From positions 1 through 64,000 of the forward strand of contig JAXMBH010000022.1 in assembly GCA_046349975.1 (NCBI GenBank): a stretch of DNA of 64,000 bases, given 5' to 3'. The DNA comes from JABDGM01 sp046349975 (GTDB lineage Bacteria; Planctomycetota; Planctomycetia; Pirellulales; Lacipirellulaceae). The translations under genes and the position numbers were made by a program. Positions 1 through 8,404 of the stretch are shown in pieces. The notes under the pieces are model-generated. The model was not told the origin of the DNA. It saw only the letters and a list, made by a program, of their open reading frames with translations, and did no database searches. Position 1 is the first letter of the stretch; each line of letters begins with the position of its first letter.

Positions 1-789
1 CGCGAATGGAAGATCGCTCGCTACTGGGAATTGCGAGATGAAAAGAACCCGCACTGGCCGCTCACGCCAAACGTGTACGACAAGACCAGACCGTGGTTCG
101 ACACGATTGGCCATGCGGTAAAGGCCTACGAGAGCATTCGCCTGAACGATCCGACCGGGCCCCGGGCCGATGATGCGATCATGGCGACAGCAAACATTTA
201 TTTCAAGCGCGGCCGGTTTGAAGAGGCCGACTACAACTACCAATTGCTTCGCCAGGAGTACCCGCGAAGTGAATGGCAATTCGAAGCGCACCTGCTCGGC
301 CTGCAAGCGAAGCTCAACAAATATCAGGGCGAGAATTACGACGGCACTCCGATTGAAGAGGCCAAGGTCCTCGTCAAACAACTGAACACGCAATTTGCCG
401 GTCGACTCAACAAAGAAGAAAAGGATCGTCTGGCGACGACGGAAGCGCTGCTTAACAAAGAAATTGCCACCCGCGATTACCGGATGGCTGAGTACTATGA
501 CAACAAGGCCGAATATGGCGCCGCAAAGTTCTACTATGCCGAGGTCGTGAAGAAATATCCCGGCACCGAACTGGCGAAGCAAGCGAAAGACCGCGTGGCC
601 GCCATTGCCGGCGAACCCGAAGAGCCGGCGAAGAAGCTCGGGTTCATCGTCGACCGGCTGCCTGAAAGTCGCGAACGCACGCGGGTGGCACGGATTCCGG
701 AACTGAAAGATGGCGGGACACGCGTCGCGGTGGCTCCCGATAAGAGCGGAACTTCTGCCGGCGGCACCAGTCCGACGATCACGAAATAA
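1..789 (+). CDS. bamD: BamD/YfiO-like outer-membrane assembly lipoprotein, 5'-truncated by window edge
   Basis: The frame is open from base 1 (it reads REWKIARYWELRDEK at the edge), so the N-terminus and any lipoprotein signal lie outside the window. The visible part is helical and TPR-like, with repeat units such as EEADYNYQLLRQEYP near the start and KAEYGAAKFYYAEVVKKYP around residues 165-185. This is the layout of BamD/YfiO proteins, which support beta-barrel insertion from the periplasmic face of the outer membrane. About 60 C-terminal residues are low-complexity and poorly conserved in character. The stop is three bases before lptE, so the two are probably co-transcribed, a pairing that makes sense for outer-membrane biogenesis. 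It could instead be a general TPR lipoprotein; the family call is fairly safe, the exact role inferred. Confidence 0.68.
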   Translation, partial: REWKIARYWELRDEKNPHWPLTPNVYDKTRPWFDTIGHAVKAYESIRLNDPTGPRADDAIMATANIYFKRGRFEEADYNYQLLRQEYPRSEWQFEAHLLGLQAKLNKYQGENYDGTPIEEAKVLVKQLNTQFAGRLNKEEKDRLATTEALLNKEIATRDYRMAEYYDNKAEYGAAKFYYAEVVKKYPGTELAKQAKDRVAAIAGEPEEPAKKLGFIVDRLPESRERTRVARIPELKDGGTRVAVAPDKSGTSAGGTSPTITK

Positions 790-792
790 CGG

Positions 793-1356
793 ATGAAACT
801 CGTCGTCAAGCCGCCGTTCATGTCTTCAACAATTTGCAATCTGCAATTTGCAGTTTGCATTTTGCATTCGCTCTTATTCTGCGGCTGCATTGGCTACCAG
901 GTCGGCACCGGTTCGCTCTACGCGCCAGACGTCGCCACGGTCTACGTGCCGATGATCGACTCCGACAGTTACCGCCGCGACCTCGGCGAGCGGCTGACGG
1001 AAGCCGTCGACAAAGAAATTGAACTCAAGACGCCGTACAAGGTCGTCAGTACGCCCGATGCCGACAGCGTGTTGTCGATCCGGCTCGTCAACGATACGCG
1101 CCGCACGCTCGTGGAGAACGCGTTCGATGACCCGCGCGTCTCGGAAACGGAAATCAAGGCTCAAGTGACCTGGCTCAATCGCCGTCGCATGCCGATCTGT
1201 GCGCCCCAAGTCGTCCCATTGCCGCCCGAACTGATTCCTATGAACGGTACGTCGAACCTGATCCCCGAGGCCGGGCAGAGCGTGGCCACCGCCCAGCAGC
1301 AGGCGATCGAGCGGCTCGCCCAGCAAATCGTCGGCACGATGGAAGCGCCGTGGTAG
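793..1356 (+). CDS. lptE: LptE-family LPS-assembly lipoprotein
   Basis: 187 residues from ATG 793; ATG 820 (residue 10) is an alternative start. After the signal region the protein reads GYQVGTGSLYAPDVATVYVPM, then RRDLGERLTEAVDKEIELKTPYKVV, which matches the planctomycete LptE-like family. That family acts with LptD in delivering LPS to the outer leaflet. Cys32 in the segment LLFCGC is the likely lipidated residue, although the lipobox is weak (F-C-G-C). Oddly, the hydrophobic part of the signal peptide (about residues 13-28, STICNLQFAVCILHSL) is encoded by a TTTGCAATTTGCA-type repeat that also occurs in intergenic regions of this window. The gene follows the BamD-like gene by three bases. 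Family call confident; start uncertain. Confidence 0.78.
   Translation: MKLVVKPPFMSSTICNLQFAVCILHSLLFCGCIGYQVGTGSLYAPDVATVYVPMIDSDSYRRDLGERLTEAVDKEIELKTPYKVVSTPDADSVLSIRLVNDTRRTLVENAFDDPRVSETEIKAQVTWLNRRRMPICAPQVVPLPPELIPMNGTSNLIPEAGQSVATAQQQAIERLAQQIVGTMEAPW
826..868. repeat. TTGCAATTTGCA repeat inside the lptE signal-peptide region
   Basis: A run of imperfect 7-15-base units (aatttgcaat, ctgcaatttgcag, tttgcattttgcat). It has the same character as the intergenic palindromes at 25123-25220 and 25950-26046, but it lies in frame within the first 25 codons of lptE and codes for the hydrophobic core of the signal peptide. Confidence 0.75.
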
Positions 1357-1372
1357 CCAGAGAAGATCGTGC

Positions 1373-1475
1373 ATGGGGTGGCTGGGGCAGAGGCCCTGCG
1401 ATGCCCCAGTGAGCCGCCGTCAACTGCCGTTTCACTGGGGGCTCGCCCGCGGCTCGACCCTAGTCACCCCCCTCG
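1373..1475. repeat. Long palindromic element, family A (degenerate copy)
   Basis: The left arm starts ggggtggctggggcagag and leads to gccccagtg. The right arm starts cactgggggctcgcc and ends in ggctcgaccctagtcaccc. The arms are imperfectly complementary and the layout matches the better-preserved copy at 39958-40051. The element occupies most of the gap between lptE and folP. Such an RNA could fold into a long hairpin. Confidence 0.75.
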
Positions 1476-1562
1476 GGCACTTAGGGCTGAATTCGTTGGA
1501 GTTCGCTGGCGCGAGATGCCAGGCCCCGCGAATTTCGGCCGCATCTTGTGTACGCTGGATAC

Positions 1563-2459
1563 ATGCGAGCCGATCCAGATCCAAATTCGACATCCATCCC
1601 GCAGCTTGTCGCCCGGCGTGCAGCTCACTGGCAGCTTAAGACTCGCATGCTCGAACTCCCGCGCCGTCCGCTCATAATGGGCATTATCAACGTTACGCCG
1701 GATAGCTTTTCGGACGGCGGGCAGTTTTTTGCAACGAGCGCGGCCGTTGACCACGCGCTTGAACTCATCGCCGAAGGCGCTGATATCCTCGATATTGGCG
1801 GCGAGAGCACGCGGCCCTATTCCGAAATCGTGCCGGCTGAGGAAGAGCTTCGCCGCGTGCTGCCAGTGGTTGAAGCGGTGACGCGGCAGAGCCGCATTCC
1901 CATTTCGATCGATACCAGCAAGGCGGCCGTCGCCGAGGCGGCCATCGATGCGGGTGTGGAAATCATTAACGATGTCACCGCCCTCACCGGCGACGCAGCG
2001 ATGTTGGAAGTGGCTGTGCGGCGTGGGGCCGGCATCTGTGCCATGCATATGCTCGGCACACCCCAGACGATGCAAGATAATCCGGCGTACGACGACGTCG
2101 TCGCCGAAGTGATCGGCTACCTCCGCTCTCGGCGTGAGGTCCTCGAAGCCGCCGGTATTTCTCGCGACAGAATCTGTCTCGATCCCGGCATCGGCTTCGG
2201 CAAGACGCGCGAACACAACGTCGACCTAATGCGTCATTCCTACCGATTGCATGCGCTCGGCTCCCCAGTCTTGGTCGGCCATTCGCGGAAGGGTTTTTTG
2301 GGCAAACTGATTGGCGACAAGGACGGCGACCGGACGAACGCTACAGTTTGGTCGTCGCTGAGCCTGGCGGTTCAAGGCGTGCACGTCATTCGCGTCCACG
2401 ATGTCCGGCTCGTGCGCGAAGCCCTTACGGTTTTCGAAGCCACGGGTGGCCTGACATAG
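1563..2459 (+). CDS. folP: Dihydropteroate synthase
   Basis: Condenses p-aminobenzoate with the pterin pyrophosphate in cytosolic folate synthesis. The TIM-barrel signatures are all visible: MGIINVTPDSFSDGG (about residues 39-53), GGESTRPYSEIV, the DTSKA strand, EIINDVTAL, LDPGIGFGKTREHN and GHSRKGFLG. At 298 residues it is slightly longer than many homologues because of about 35 extra N-terminal residues. I chose ATG 1563; a GTG at 1548 in the same frame is possible. No Shine-Dalgarno sequence is evident. The hexamer TACGCT ends 6 bases before this ATG, a weak hint of leaderless initiation. The gene stands alone between a palindromic repeat and proA. Confidence 0.95.
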   Translation: MRADPDPNSTSIPQLVARRAAHWQLKTRMLELPRRPLIMGIINVTPDSFSDGGQFFATSAAVDHALELIAEGADILDIGGESTRPYSEIVPAEEELRRVLPVVEAVTRQSRIPISIDTSKAAVAEAAIDAGVEIINDVTALTGDAAMLEVAVRRGAGICAMHMLGTPQTMQDNPAYDDVVAEVIGYLRSRREVLEAAGISRDRICLDPGIGFGKTREHNVDLMRHSYRLHALGSPVLVGHSRKGFLGKLIGDKDGDRTNATVWSSLSLAVQGVHVIRVHDVRLVREALTVFEATGGLT

Positions 2460-2598
2460 CCCAGCCCTCCGGCCTGGCGCACCCTCGTAGAGCGTGCCTT
2501 CTGCAATTTCCGCGACCCCGCCAGCCCGAACCTAATATTGACGCAACTCCTGATTTCGCCGATACTTAATGGGTTCGGCAGCACTAACATTCACACGT

Positions 2599-3876
2599 AT
2601 GAGCATCGTCACTCCAGCCTTCGATCTCGACCGATACTGCACCGACGTTGCCAGCCGCGCGAAGCGAGCGGCGGTGCAATTGGCGAACACGTCGACCGAC
2701 GTCAAGAACCGCTGGCTGCGCCGCTCCGCCGAGCTTTTGCGCGAGAACGAAGACCGCATCGTCGAGGGCAATGAGCGCGACCTCGCCGCCGCCCCCGACT
2801 ACGGACTGACCGACGCCGCGATCGACCGCCTCCGTCTCACCACCCAGCGAATTGAAGAGATTGCCGCCGGTCTCGAGCAAGTAGCCGACTTGCCTGACCC
2901 TATCGGCGAAAACATCCGCACAACCAACCGTCCCAATGGGCTGCGCATCGACAAAGTCCGCGTGCCACTGGGCGTTGTGTTCTTCATCTACGAATCGCGT
3001 CCGAATGTCACTGCCGATGCGGCCGCCATCTGCGTGAAGTCGGGAAACGCAGTTATCTTGCGGGGCGGCAAAGAAGCAATTCACTCCAGCCAGGCGATTG
3101 TCGAACTGCTTGCCGAAGCTGCCAAAGCGGTTGGCCTCCCCGCCGACGCCGTGCAGATGGTCAGCACCACAGATCGCGCTGCCGTCGGCCAGTTCCTTGG
3201 CATGCCGCAATACATCGATCTCGCGATTCCCCGCGGCGGCGAAGGCCTTATCCGCCGCGTGGCGGCTGAAGCGAAGATGCCGGTCATCAAGCACTTCAAC
3301 GGCAATTGCCATGTGTATGTCGACGCATCGGCCGACCTCGCAATGGCCGAAACAATCGTGCTCAACAGCAAATGCCAACGCATGGGAGTGTGCAATGCGG
3401 CCGAATCGCTGGTTGTGCACGCAGATGTAGCTGGCGAGTTCCTGCCCACGATTGCCCGCTCGCTCGGAGAGTACGGCGTTGAAATTCGTGGCGATGAGCG
3501 CACTTGCGAACTCGTTCCCGAAGCGAAGCCCGCCACCGAAGCCGATTACGCCGCCGAATACCTCGGCCCGATCATTTCGTCGCGGGTCGTCGGCTCGCTT
3601 GACGAAGCAATCGAACATATTAATCGGTACAGCTCGCAACATACCGAAGCAATCGTGACCACCGATGACGCCGCCGCCCGCGAGTTCGCCAGTCGGATCG
3701 ACAGCTCTGCAGTGATAATCAATGCGAGCACACGGTTCAACGACGGCGGCCAGTTCGGCCTCGGCGCGGAAATCGGCATCAGTACCGACAAATTTCACGC
3801 CCGCGGCCCCTGCGGGCTCGAAGAACTGACCAGCTACAAATACGTGGTCCACGGACAGGGCCAGATACGGGAGTAG
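2599..3876 (+). CDS. proA: Glutamate-5-semialdehyde dehydrogenase (gamma-glutamyl phosphate reductase)
   Basis: Second step of proline synthesis: NADPH-dependent reduction of gamma-glutamyl phosphate in the cytosol. The start ATG 2599 gives MSIVTPAFDLDRYC; an in-frame ATG at 2569 would add ten residues that do not look conserved. Family landmarks are RVPLGVVFFIYESRPNVT, the cofactor-site segment SGNAVILRGGKEA, the catalytic cysteine region NSKCQRMGVCNAAESL, and the C-terminal NASTRFNDGGQFGLGAEIGIST. At 425 residues it is the usual length. No proB is adjacent. A perfectly placed palindrome begins at its stop codon. Confidence 0.95.
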   Translation: MSIVTPAFDLDRYCTDVASRAKRAAVQLANTSTDVKNRWLRRSAELLRENEDRIVEGNERDLAAAPDYGLTDAAIDRLRLTTQRIEEIAAGLEQVADLPDPIGENIRTTNRPNGLRIDKVRVPLGVVFFIYESRPNVTADAAAICVKSGNAVILRGGKEAIHSSQAIVELLAEAAKAVGLPADAVQMVSTTDRAAVGQFLGMPQYIDLAIPRGGEGLIRRVAAEAKMPVIKHFNGNCHVYVDASADLAMAETIVLNSKCQRMGVCNAAESLVVHADVAGEFLPTIARSLGEYGVEIRGDERTCELVPEAKPATEADYAAEYLGPIISSRVVGSLDEAIEHINRYSSQHTEAIVTTDDAAAREFASRIDSSAVIINASTRFNDGGQFGLGAEIGISTDKFHARGPCGLEELTSYKYVVHGQGQIRE

Positions 3877-3944
3877 GTGACAGGTGTCGGGTGTCAGGTG
3901 TCGGAAAGAAAATCTGACACCTGACACCCGTCACCCGACACCTA
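3876..3944. repeat. Palindrome built of GGTGTCAGGTGTC units, family C
   Basis: Starts at the last base of proA. The left arm gtgacaggtgtcgggtgtcag and the right arm ctgacacctgacacccgtcac are near-complementary around a short A-rich loop (ggaaagaaaat). Each arm is itself a run of 6-8-base direct repeats. No T-tract follows, so it is not a classical terminator, but the RNA would fold strongly and may end or stabilise the proA transcript. Confidence 0.75.
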
Positions 3945-3966
3945 TCTCTGTGCAACGGAGTGCACG

Positions 3967-4959
3967 ATGAGCGACGACGTTCTTAGTCAAAATGAAGTCG
4001 AGAGCTTGCTCAGCGCAATGAACGCGCGTGAGGCCGATGTTATTGCAGACGCCGCCACCAGCCGCGTCCGCCATCGCGAGAAGGTTTCGCCGTACGACTT
4101 CAAACGCCCCGAGCGCGTGGGTAAGGAACAAATGCGCTCGTTGCAAACGATGCATGAGGCGTTCGGCCGTAATTTCGGTGCCTCGCTCTCGGCCCTGCTG
4201 CGCACCATCGTTGAGCTCAAACTGACGAGCGTCGATCAGCTCACGTACAGCGAATTCGTCTTCAGCCTCGAGAATCCGACGTGCTTCAACCTCATGAACG
4301 CGCCGCCGCTTGAAGGCCAGTTGATTCTCGACATCAACCTCTCGCTGCTGTTCCCGATCATCGATCGCCTGTTGGGCGGCGGTAGCGACGCCGGACCGCC
4401 GATGCGCCGCCCGCTCACGGAGATCGAGCTGCGACTGGTATCGCGCATCACCGATTTGTTCTGCCAGGAAATGAAGCACGCTTGGGAGAACGTGCTCGAT
4501 CTCAGCCCCACCATCGCCCGCGTGGAAAGTAATCCCCAACTGGTGCAGATCGTGCCGCCGAATGAAGTCGTCGTGCTGATCAGCTTCGAACTGACCCTGG
4601 GCGACGCTCGTGGGATGATGAACCTTTGCATCCCCTTCAACTCGATCGAACGCATCAGCCAGCGGCTCTCAGCCAATAGCTGGGTGAGCTACGGCAAGAA
4701 ATCGGCCACCGCCGAAAACATCCAGCGCATCAGCCACCGGCTCAACGACGCCACGGTGGAAGTGGTGGTCGATCTCGCGGAAACGAATATTTCGACTTCC
4801 GACCTGATCGGACTGCGCGTCGGTGACATTATTACAACCGAGAAGGATATCGGCGTGCCGCTCGTGGTTTCAGTGGAAGGCCGGCCGAAGTTTCACGCGC
4901 AGGCCGGGGCGTTTAAGGGGCGAAAGGCGATTCAGGTGGTGGGACTAATCACTTCGTGA
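3967..4959 (+). CDS. fliM: Flagellar motor switch protein FliM
   Basis: Part of the cytoplasmic C-ring that sets the direction of flagellar rotation. The N-terminus carries the CheY-binding LSQNEVESLLSAM segment at residues 5-18. The middle domain follows (YDFKRPERVGKEQMRSL, then LEGQLILDINLSLLFPIIDRLLGGG). The C-terminal SpoA/FliN-like domain is at about 255-328 (RVGDIITTEKDI, KGRKAIQVVGLI). At 330 residues it is the normal length. No other flagellar gene is in the window, so fliM is genetically isolated here. It ends 11 bases from the convergent cstA stop. Confidence 0.95.
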   Translation: MSDDVLSQNEVESLLSAMNAREADVIADAATSRVRHREKVSPYDFKRPERVGKEQMRSLQTMHEAFGRNFGASLSALLRTIVELKLTSVDQLTYSEFVFSLENPTCFNLMNAPPLEGQLILDINLSLLFPIIDRLLGGGSDAGPPMRRPLTEIELRLVSRITDLFCQEMKHAWENVLDLSPTIARVESNPQLVQIVPPNEVVVLISFELTLGDARGMMNLCIPFNSIERISQRLSANSWVSYGKKSATAENIQRISHRLNDATVEVVVDLAETNISTSDLIGLRVGDIITTEKDIGVPLVVSVEGRPKFHAQAGAFKGRKAIQVVGLITS

Positions 4960-4969
4960 CGGAAGTGGG

Positions 4970-6910
4970 CTAAGCCCCGGCGGGCTCCGCTGTCGGGGCT
5001 GGCAGCGGACTCGAAAGAATTCCAATCCATCGGCGAACGGCGTCAATAGTAATGAGCACGGTGAGTGCGAGCATAGTTGACGCCAAGAAGCATAGAATCT
5101 TCAGCAAGTAAACTTTGTCGGGCGCAGCGGCGGGAATATCGTTCACCCACCAACCATGAACGCTCATCATGCCGGCCGTTACCACGGTGACCAGCACAAA
5201 GGCGAACGGGATGCCGGTGCATAGTGCGTAACGTCGCTTCGGCGCGTGCAGGAGCAGATAGGTCGTCCCCACGGCAAGCGCAATGGCAGCGAGCAATTGG
5301 TTGGCGATTCCGAGCATTCGCCAAAGGGTATCGAGCGTGCCCATATAGAGCAGGTAGCCCCAGGCGAAACACACGACAATGCTCATCGCGATATTGACGC
5401 CCCAATGGGGCCGATGCAGCGGCTTGCCGGAGTATGATTCGATTTCGGCGCCCGCCTCAGCCTGAATTTCTGAGGCGGAAGTCACCCCTTCTTCGGAGCC
5501 AAAGGAAGTGAACGCCTCTTGAAACACGAACCGGGCAACGCGCGTGCCTGTTTCGAGCAAGGTCAGAATGAAGAGTGCCTCGAACATGATCACGAAGTGA
5601 TACCAATAGGCCATGAGCGACGTCATGCCTGGCACACTGGCGAAGACTTTGGCCATGCCGACGGCGAGCGTTACGGCGCCGCCTGTGCGGTTGGCCAGTT
5701 TTTCTTCTGTGCCGCGCTCGAGCATTTCCAGCTCGCGCGGTTGGGGATCAAACCCGAGTTCTGCGATGGGTGTTTGCGTCATGGCGACGTAATTGGCATG
5801 CAGCGCTGGGCTCTTTTGATCGGCGTTGATCAAGAAGTAGTCCCCCGGTTCGAGTGCACAGGCAGCGACCAGTGCAGTAACCGCGACGAATCCTTCGACA
5901 ACCATCGCGCCGTAGCCAATCGGGCGGATGTCGGATTCTTTCTTGATCATCTTCGGCGTCGTGCCGGAGGCAATGAGTGCGTGGAATCCCGAGATGGCGC
6001 CGCACATAATCACGATGCACACGAAGGGCCAAAGCGGCCCACTGATCACTGGTCCGCCGCCCGATACGAACGGGGTTGTGGCGGGCATCTTCAGCGCGGG
6101 ATGTGCGACGACGATCCCTACCGCGAGCACGATGATCACGCCGATTTTCATGTAGCTCGAAAGATAATCGCGCGGACACATGAGCACCCACACCGGCAGA
6201 ATCGAAGCGATGGCAGCGTAAATCGGCAGCAACAGCGAGAGCGTTTTAGGGTTTAGCAACAGCCAGTGGCCGATTGACGAATGGGCGAAGGGTTGGCCGC
6301 AGATGACGCCGATCATGACGATCGTCACACCGATCGCCGAAGCTTCGACCACGTGCCCCGGCCGAATCTTGTACATCCAGAGGCCGGTTAGCAAGGCGGC
6401 GGGTATTGTCACCAGGATCGTGAACATGCCCCACGAGCTTTCGGCGAGTGCCTTGACGACGACGATGCCCACGCTGGCGAGCGTACAGATAATGATGAAC
6501 AGGGTAGCAATGCTCGTAATTACCCCCGAGACCGGCCCAATGGTCTCGCGAGCGATTTTCGGCAGGCTCAAACCGCGCTGCCGCACCGAGGCCCACAGAA
6601 TTACGAAGTCGTGCACCGCGCCCGCCAGGCAGGCCCCAATCACCAGCCAAATGAAGCCGGGTGCGAAGCCCCACTGCGCCGCCAAAACGGGTCCGATCAG
6701 CGGCCCGGGCCCGGCAATTGCCGCGAAGTGATGCCCGAACAGCACCCACTTATTTGTGGGGTGATAGTCGACACCATCTTGCAGTTGGTATGCGGGGGTC
6801 GTGCGCCGGTCATCGAGAAGAGCGACCCGCGCCGCGAGAAATGCGCCGTACGTACGATACGCCACCATAAAGGCGGCTAACGAGCCGAGGATGAGCCAGA
6901 GCGAGTTCAA
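4970..6910 (-). CDS. cstA: Carbon starvation protein CstA, peptide/pyruvate transporter family
   Basis: A large polytopic inner-membrane protein. Family landmarks are AYRTYGAFLAARV, the segment DYHPTNKWVLFGHHFAAIAGPGP split by its GHHFAAIAGPGP core, PRDYLSSYMKIG, GPLWPFVCIVIMCGAISGFH, and the TSLMAYWYHF segment near the end. CstA proteins take up peptides or pyruvate during carbon limitation. The frame is open up to 7060, but I place the start at TTG 6910 (NSLWLILGSLAAF). That start matches the family N-terminus, has a GGAG eight bases upstream, and removes 50 non-conserved residues that would overlap the divergent trxB promoter. About 646 residues. Confidence 0.93.
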   Translation of the reverse strand: MNSLWLILGSLAAFMVAYRTYGAFLAARVALLDDRRTTPAYQLQDGVDYHPTNKWVLFGHHFAAIAGPGPLIGPVLAAQWGFAPGFIWLVIGACLAGAVHDFVILWASVRQRGLSLPKIARETIGPVSGVITSIATLFIIICTLASVGIVVVKALAESSWGMFTILVTIPAALLTGLWMYKIRPGHVVEASAIGVTIVMIGVICGQPFAHSSIGHWLLLNPKTLSLLLPIYAAIASILPVWVLMCPRDYLSSYMKIGVIIVLAVGIVVAHPALKMPATTPFVSGGGPVISGPLWPFVCIVIMCGAISGFHALIASGTTPKMIKKESDIRPIGYGAMVVEGFVAVTALVAACALEPGDYFLINADQKSPALHANYVAMTQTPIAELGFDPQPRELEMLERGTEEKLANRTGGAVTLAVGMAKVFASVPGMTSLMAYWYHFVIMFEALFILTLLETGTRVARFVFQEAFTSFGSEEGVTSASEIQAEAGAEIESYSGKPLHRPHWGVNIAMSIVVCFAWGYLLYMGTLDTLWRMLGIANQLLAAIALAVGTTYLLLHAPKRRYALCTGIPFAFVLVTVVTAGMMSVHGWWVNDIPAAAPDKVYLLKILCFLASTMLALTVLITIDAVRRWIGILSSPLPAPTAEPAGA

Positions 6911-7021
6911 GCGGGCGACTCCGATGTGCTGTTTTAGAATAACGGTGCTGCGAAAAACGAGCAAGCCAACGAGTGGCGCGAACCTAGTTCGCCGGCAGTA
7001 GAGACTGGCGACCGCCGGCCG

Positions 7022-7050
7022 TTGGACCAGCGCCTGACAACCACTATAAT
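7022..7050 (+). promoter_or_regulatory. Sigma-70-like promoter of trxB
   Basis: TTGGAC at 7022-7027, a 17-base spacer, and a perfect TATAAT at 7045-7050. The predicted RNA start is near 7057, followed by AAAGGA at about 7076-7081 ahead of the GTG start at 7088. Confidence 0.6.
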
Positions 7051-7087
7051 TCGGACCCAACCATCAATCGTTGAAAGGAAGCCGTCT

Positions 7088-8140
7088 GTGGTAGAGAACG
7101 TGATCATCATCGGGAGTGGACCGGCCGGCTGGTCGGCGGCTATTTACGCTGCCCGGGCCGAACTGCGGCCACTCGTCTTCGAAGGAGCCATTACAGAGGA
7201 TAATCGCCTGCACGGCACGCTGCCGCTCGGCCAGCTCGCACTCACAACCGAAGTCGAGAATTTCGCCGGCTTCCCGGCTGGCGACCTCAAGCAATTCCTC
7301 ACGACCGCGATCGACGCCGAACGCGTGCAGTACATGAACATTCACGAGGGGCCGCACGCCGTGACCGGCCCCGAGCTCATGGAACTCATGCGTCAACAGG
7401 CTTTCAACTTTGGCACGCGGATCGTCACCGACGACGTCGTCGAAGTCGATCTTTCGCGACGCCCGTTCAAGCTCCGCACGCTTGAGGGCGGCACGCATGA
7501 AACGCACGCCTTGATCATCGCAACCGGGGCTCGTGCTAATTACCTTGGGATCGATTCTGAGAATGAGTTCAAAAATCGCGGCGTGAGCGCCTGTGCCGTG
7601 TGCGACGGCGCGCTGCCGCGCTTCCGCAACAAGCCGCTCATCGTCGTCGGCGGCGGCGATTCAGCCGTTGAGGAAGCCACCTATCTCACAAAATACGCCT
7701 CGATGGTTCACATGATTCATCGCCGCGATAAGCTTCGCGCGAGCATGATCATGCAGGAGCGGGCCATCGCCAACCCGAAGATCCACATCGAGTGGAATCA
7801 CACGCTCGAAGAGGTCCTCGGCAACGAAAAAGACGGCGTCACCGGCGTTCGCCTCGCGAGCACGGTCGGCGAAGGCAAACGCGAAATCCCCGCCAGCGGC
7901 GTCTTTCTCGCAATCGGCCACACGCCCAACACCGACTTCCTCAAAGGTCAGGTCGAAGTGACCGACAAAGGCTACATCCGCTGGACGAAGTCCTTCCGCA
8001 CGAACACGAGCGTCGAAGGCGTCTTCGCCGCCGGCGACGTCGCCGATGACAACTACCGCCAGGCCATCACCTCCGCCGGCACCGGCTGCATGGCGGCGCT
8101 CGATGCCGAACGTTGGCTGGCGGGGCAGGGGATACATTGA
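7088..8140 (+). CDS. trxB: Thioredoxin-disulfide reductase
   Basis: NADPH-dependent flavoenzyme that reduces thioredoxin in the cytosol. It has the FAD fold VIIIGSGPAGWSAAIYAAR at the N-terminus, the redox pair in CAVCDGA (CxxC, about residue 150), and the NADPH fold IVVGGGDSAVEEATYLTKY. The C-terminal FAD motif is GVFAAGDVADDNYRQA. I chose GTG 7088 because it has AAAGGA at the right distance and begins at the conserved first strand; the frame is open back to 7022, which is inside the promoter. 350 residues, slightly longer than the E. coli enzyme. The divergent neighbour is cstA. Confidence 0.95.
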   Translation: MVENVIIIGSGPAGWSAAIYAARAELRPLVFEGAITEDNRLHGTLPLGQLALTTEVENFAGFPAGDLKQFLTTAIDAERVQYMNIHEGPHAVTGPELMELMRQQAFNFGTRIVTDDVVEVDLSRRPFKLRTLEGGTHETHALIIATGARANYLGIDSENEFKNRGVSACAVCDGALPRFRNKPLIVVGGGDSAVEEATYLTKYASMVHMIHRRDKLRASMIMQERAIANPKIHIEWNHTLEEVLGNEKDGVTGVRLASTVGEGKREIPASGVFLAIGHTPNTDFLKGQVEVTDKGYIRWTKSFRTNTSVEGVFAAGDVADDNYRQAITSAGTGCMAALDAERWLAGQGIH

Positions 8141-8156
8141 GACGTCGCTCACGATG

Positions 8157-8185
8157 TTGGTTGATGCTCGCCAATAAACTATAAT
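8157..8185 (+). promoter_or_regulatory. Candidate promoter with -10 box six bases before the ATG
   Basis: TTGGTT at 8157-8162, a 17-base spacer, and TATAAT at 8180-8185. The expected RNA start coincides with ATG 8192, so the transcript may be leaderless. Confidence 0.45.
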
Positions 8186-8191
8186 TTGAAT

Positions 8192-8404
8192 ATGAGCGCA
8201 GAAGTCGATCCCAAGTTATTTTCGACCGACCCCAAGTGGTACGGCGACCAGGATGCCAACGGTGTCGATTTGTCGTTGATTCGTGCGAACCTTCAGCTCT
8301 CGCCGCGCGAGCGGCTGCTGCGAGGCGACCGCGCTCGACGCAGTGCACTGCGTCTCATGGAAGCTGGCCGTCGGCAGCGAGAAGAAGATGACAAAACAAA
8401 GTGA
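8192..8404 (+). CDS. Small protein upstream of a nucleotidyltransferase
   Basis: 70 residues from ATG 8192 (MSAEVDPKLFSTDPKWYG). The C-terminal half is a charged helix (LSPRERLLRGDRARRSALRL). I do not recognise a domain. It overlaps the nucleotidyltransferase start by 17 bases, so the two genes are almost certainly translationally coupled. The arrangement recalls small-protein/nucleotidyltransferase pairs in toxin-antitoxin-like modules, but that role is inferred from layout only. A TATAAT box lies directly ahead and no Shine-Dalgarno sequence is seen. Confidence 0.7.
   Translation: MSAEVDPKLFSTDPKWYGDQDANGVDLSLIRANLQLSPRERLLRGDRARRSALRLMEAGRRQREEDDKTK

Noticed and set aside
2584..3927. A 447-residue reverse frame over proA
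   Set aside because: Exact shadow of proA in antisense; no homology-like motifs and a composition typical of an antisense reading.
3876..3944. Classical rho-independent terminator of proA
   Set aside because: The palindrome is strong but lacks a T-tract; I list it as a repeat instead.
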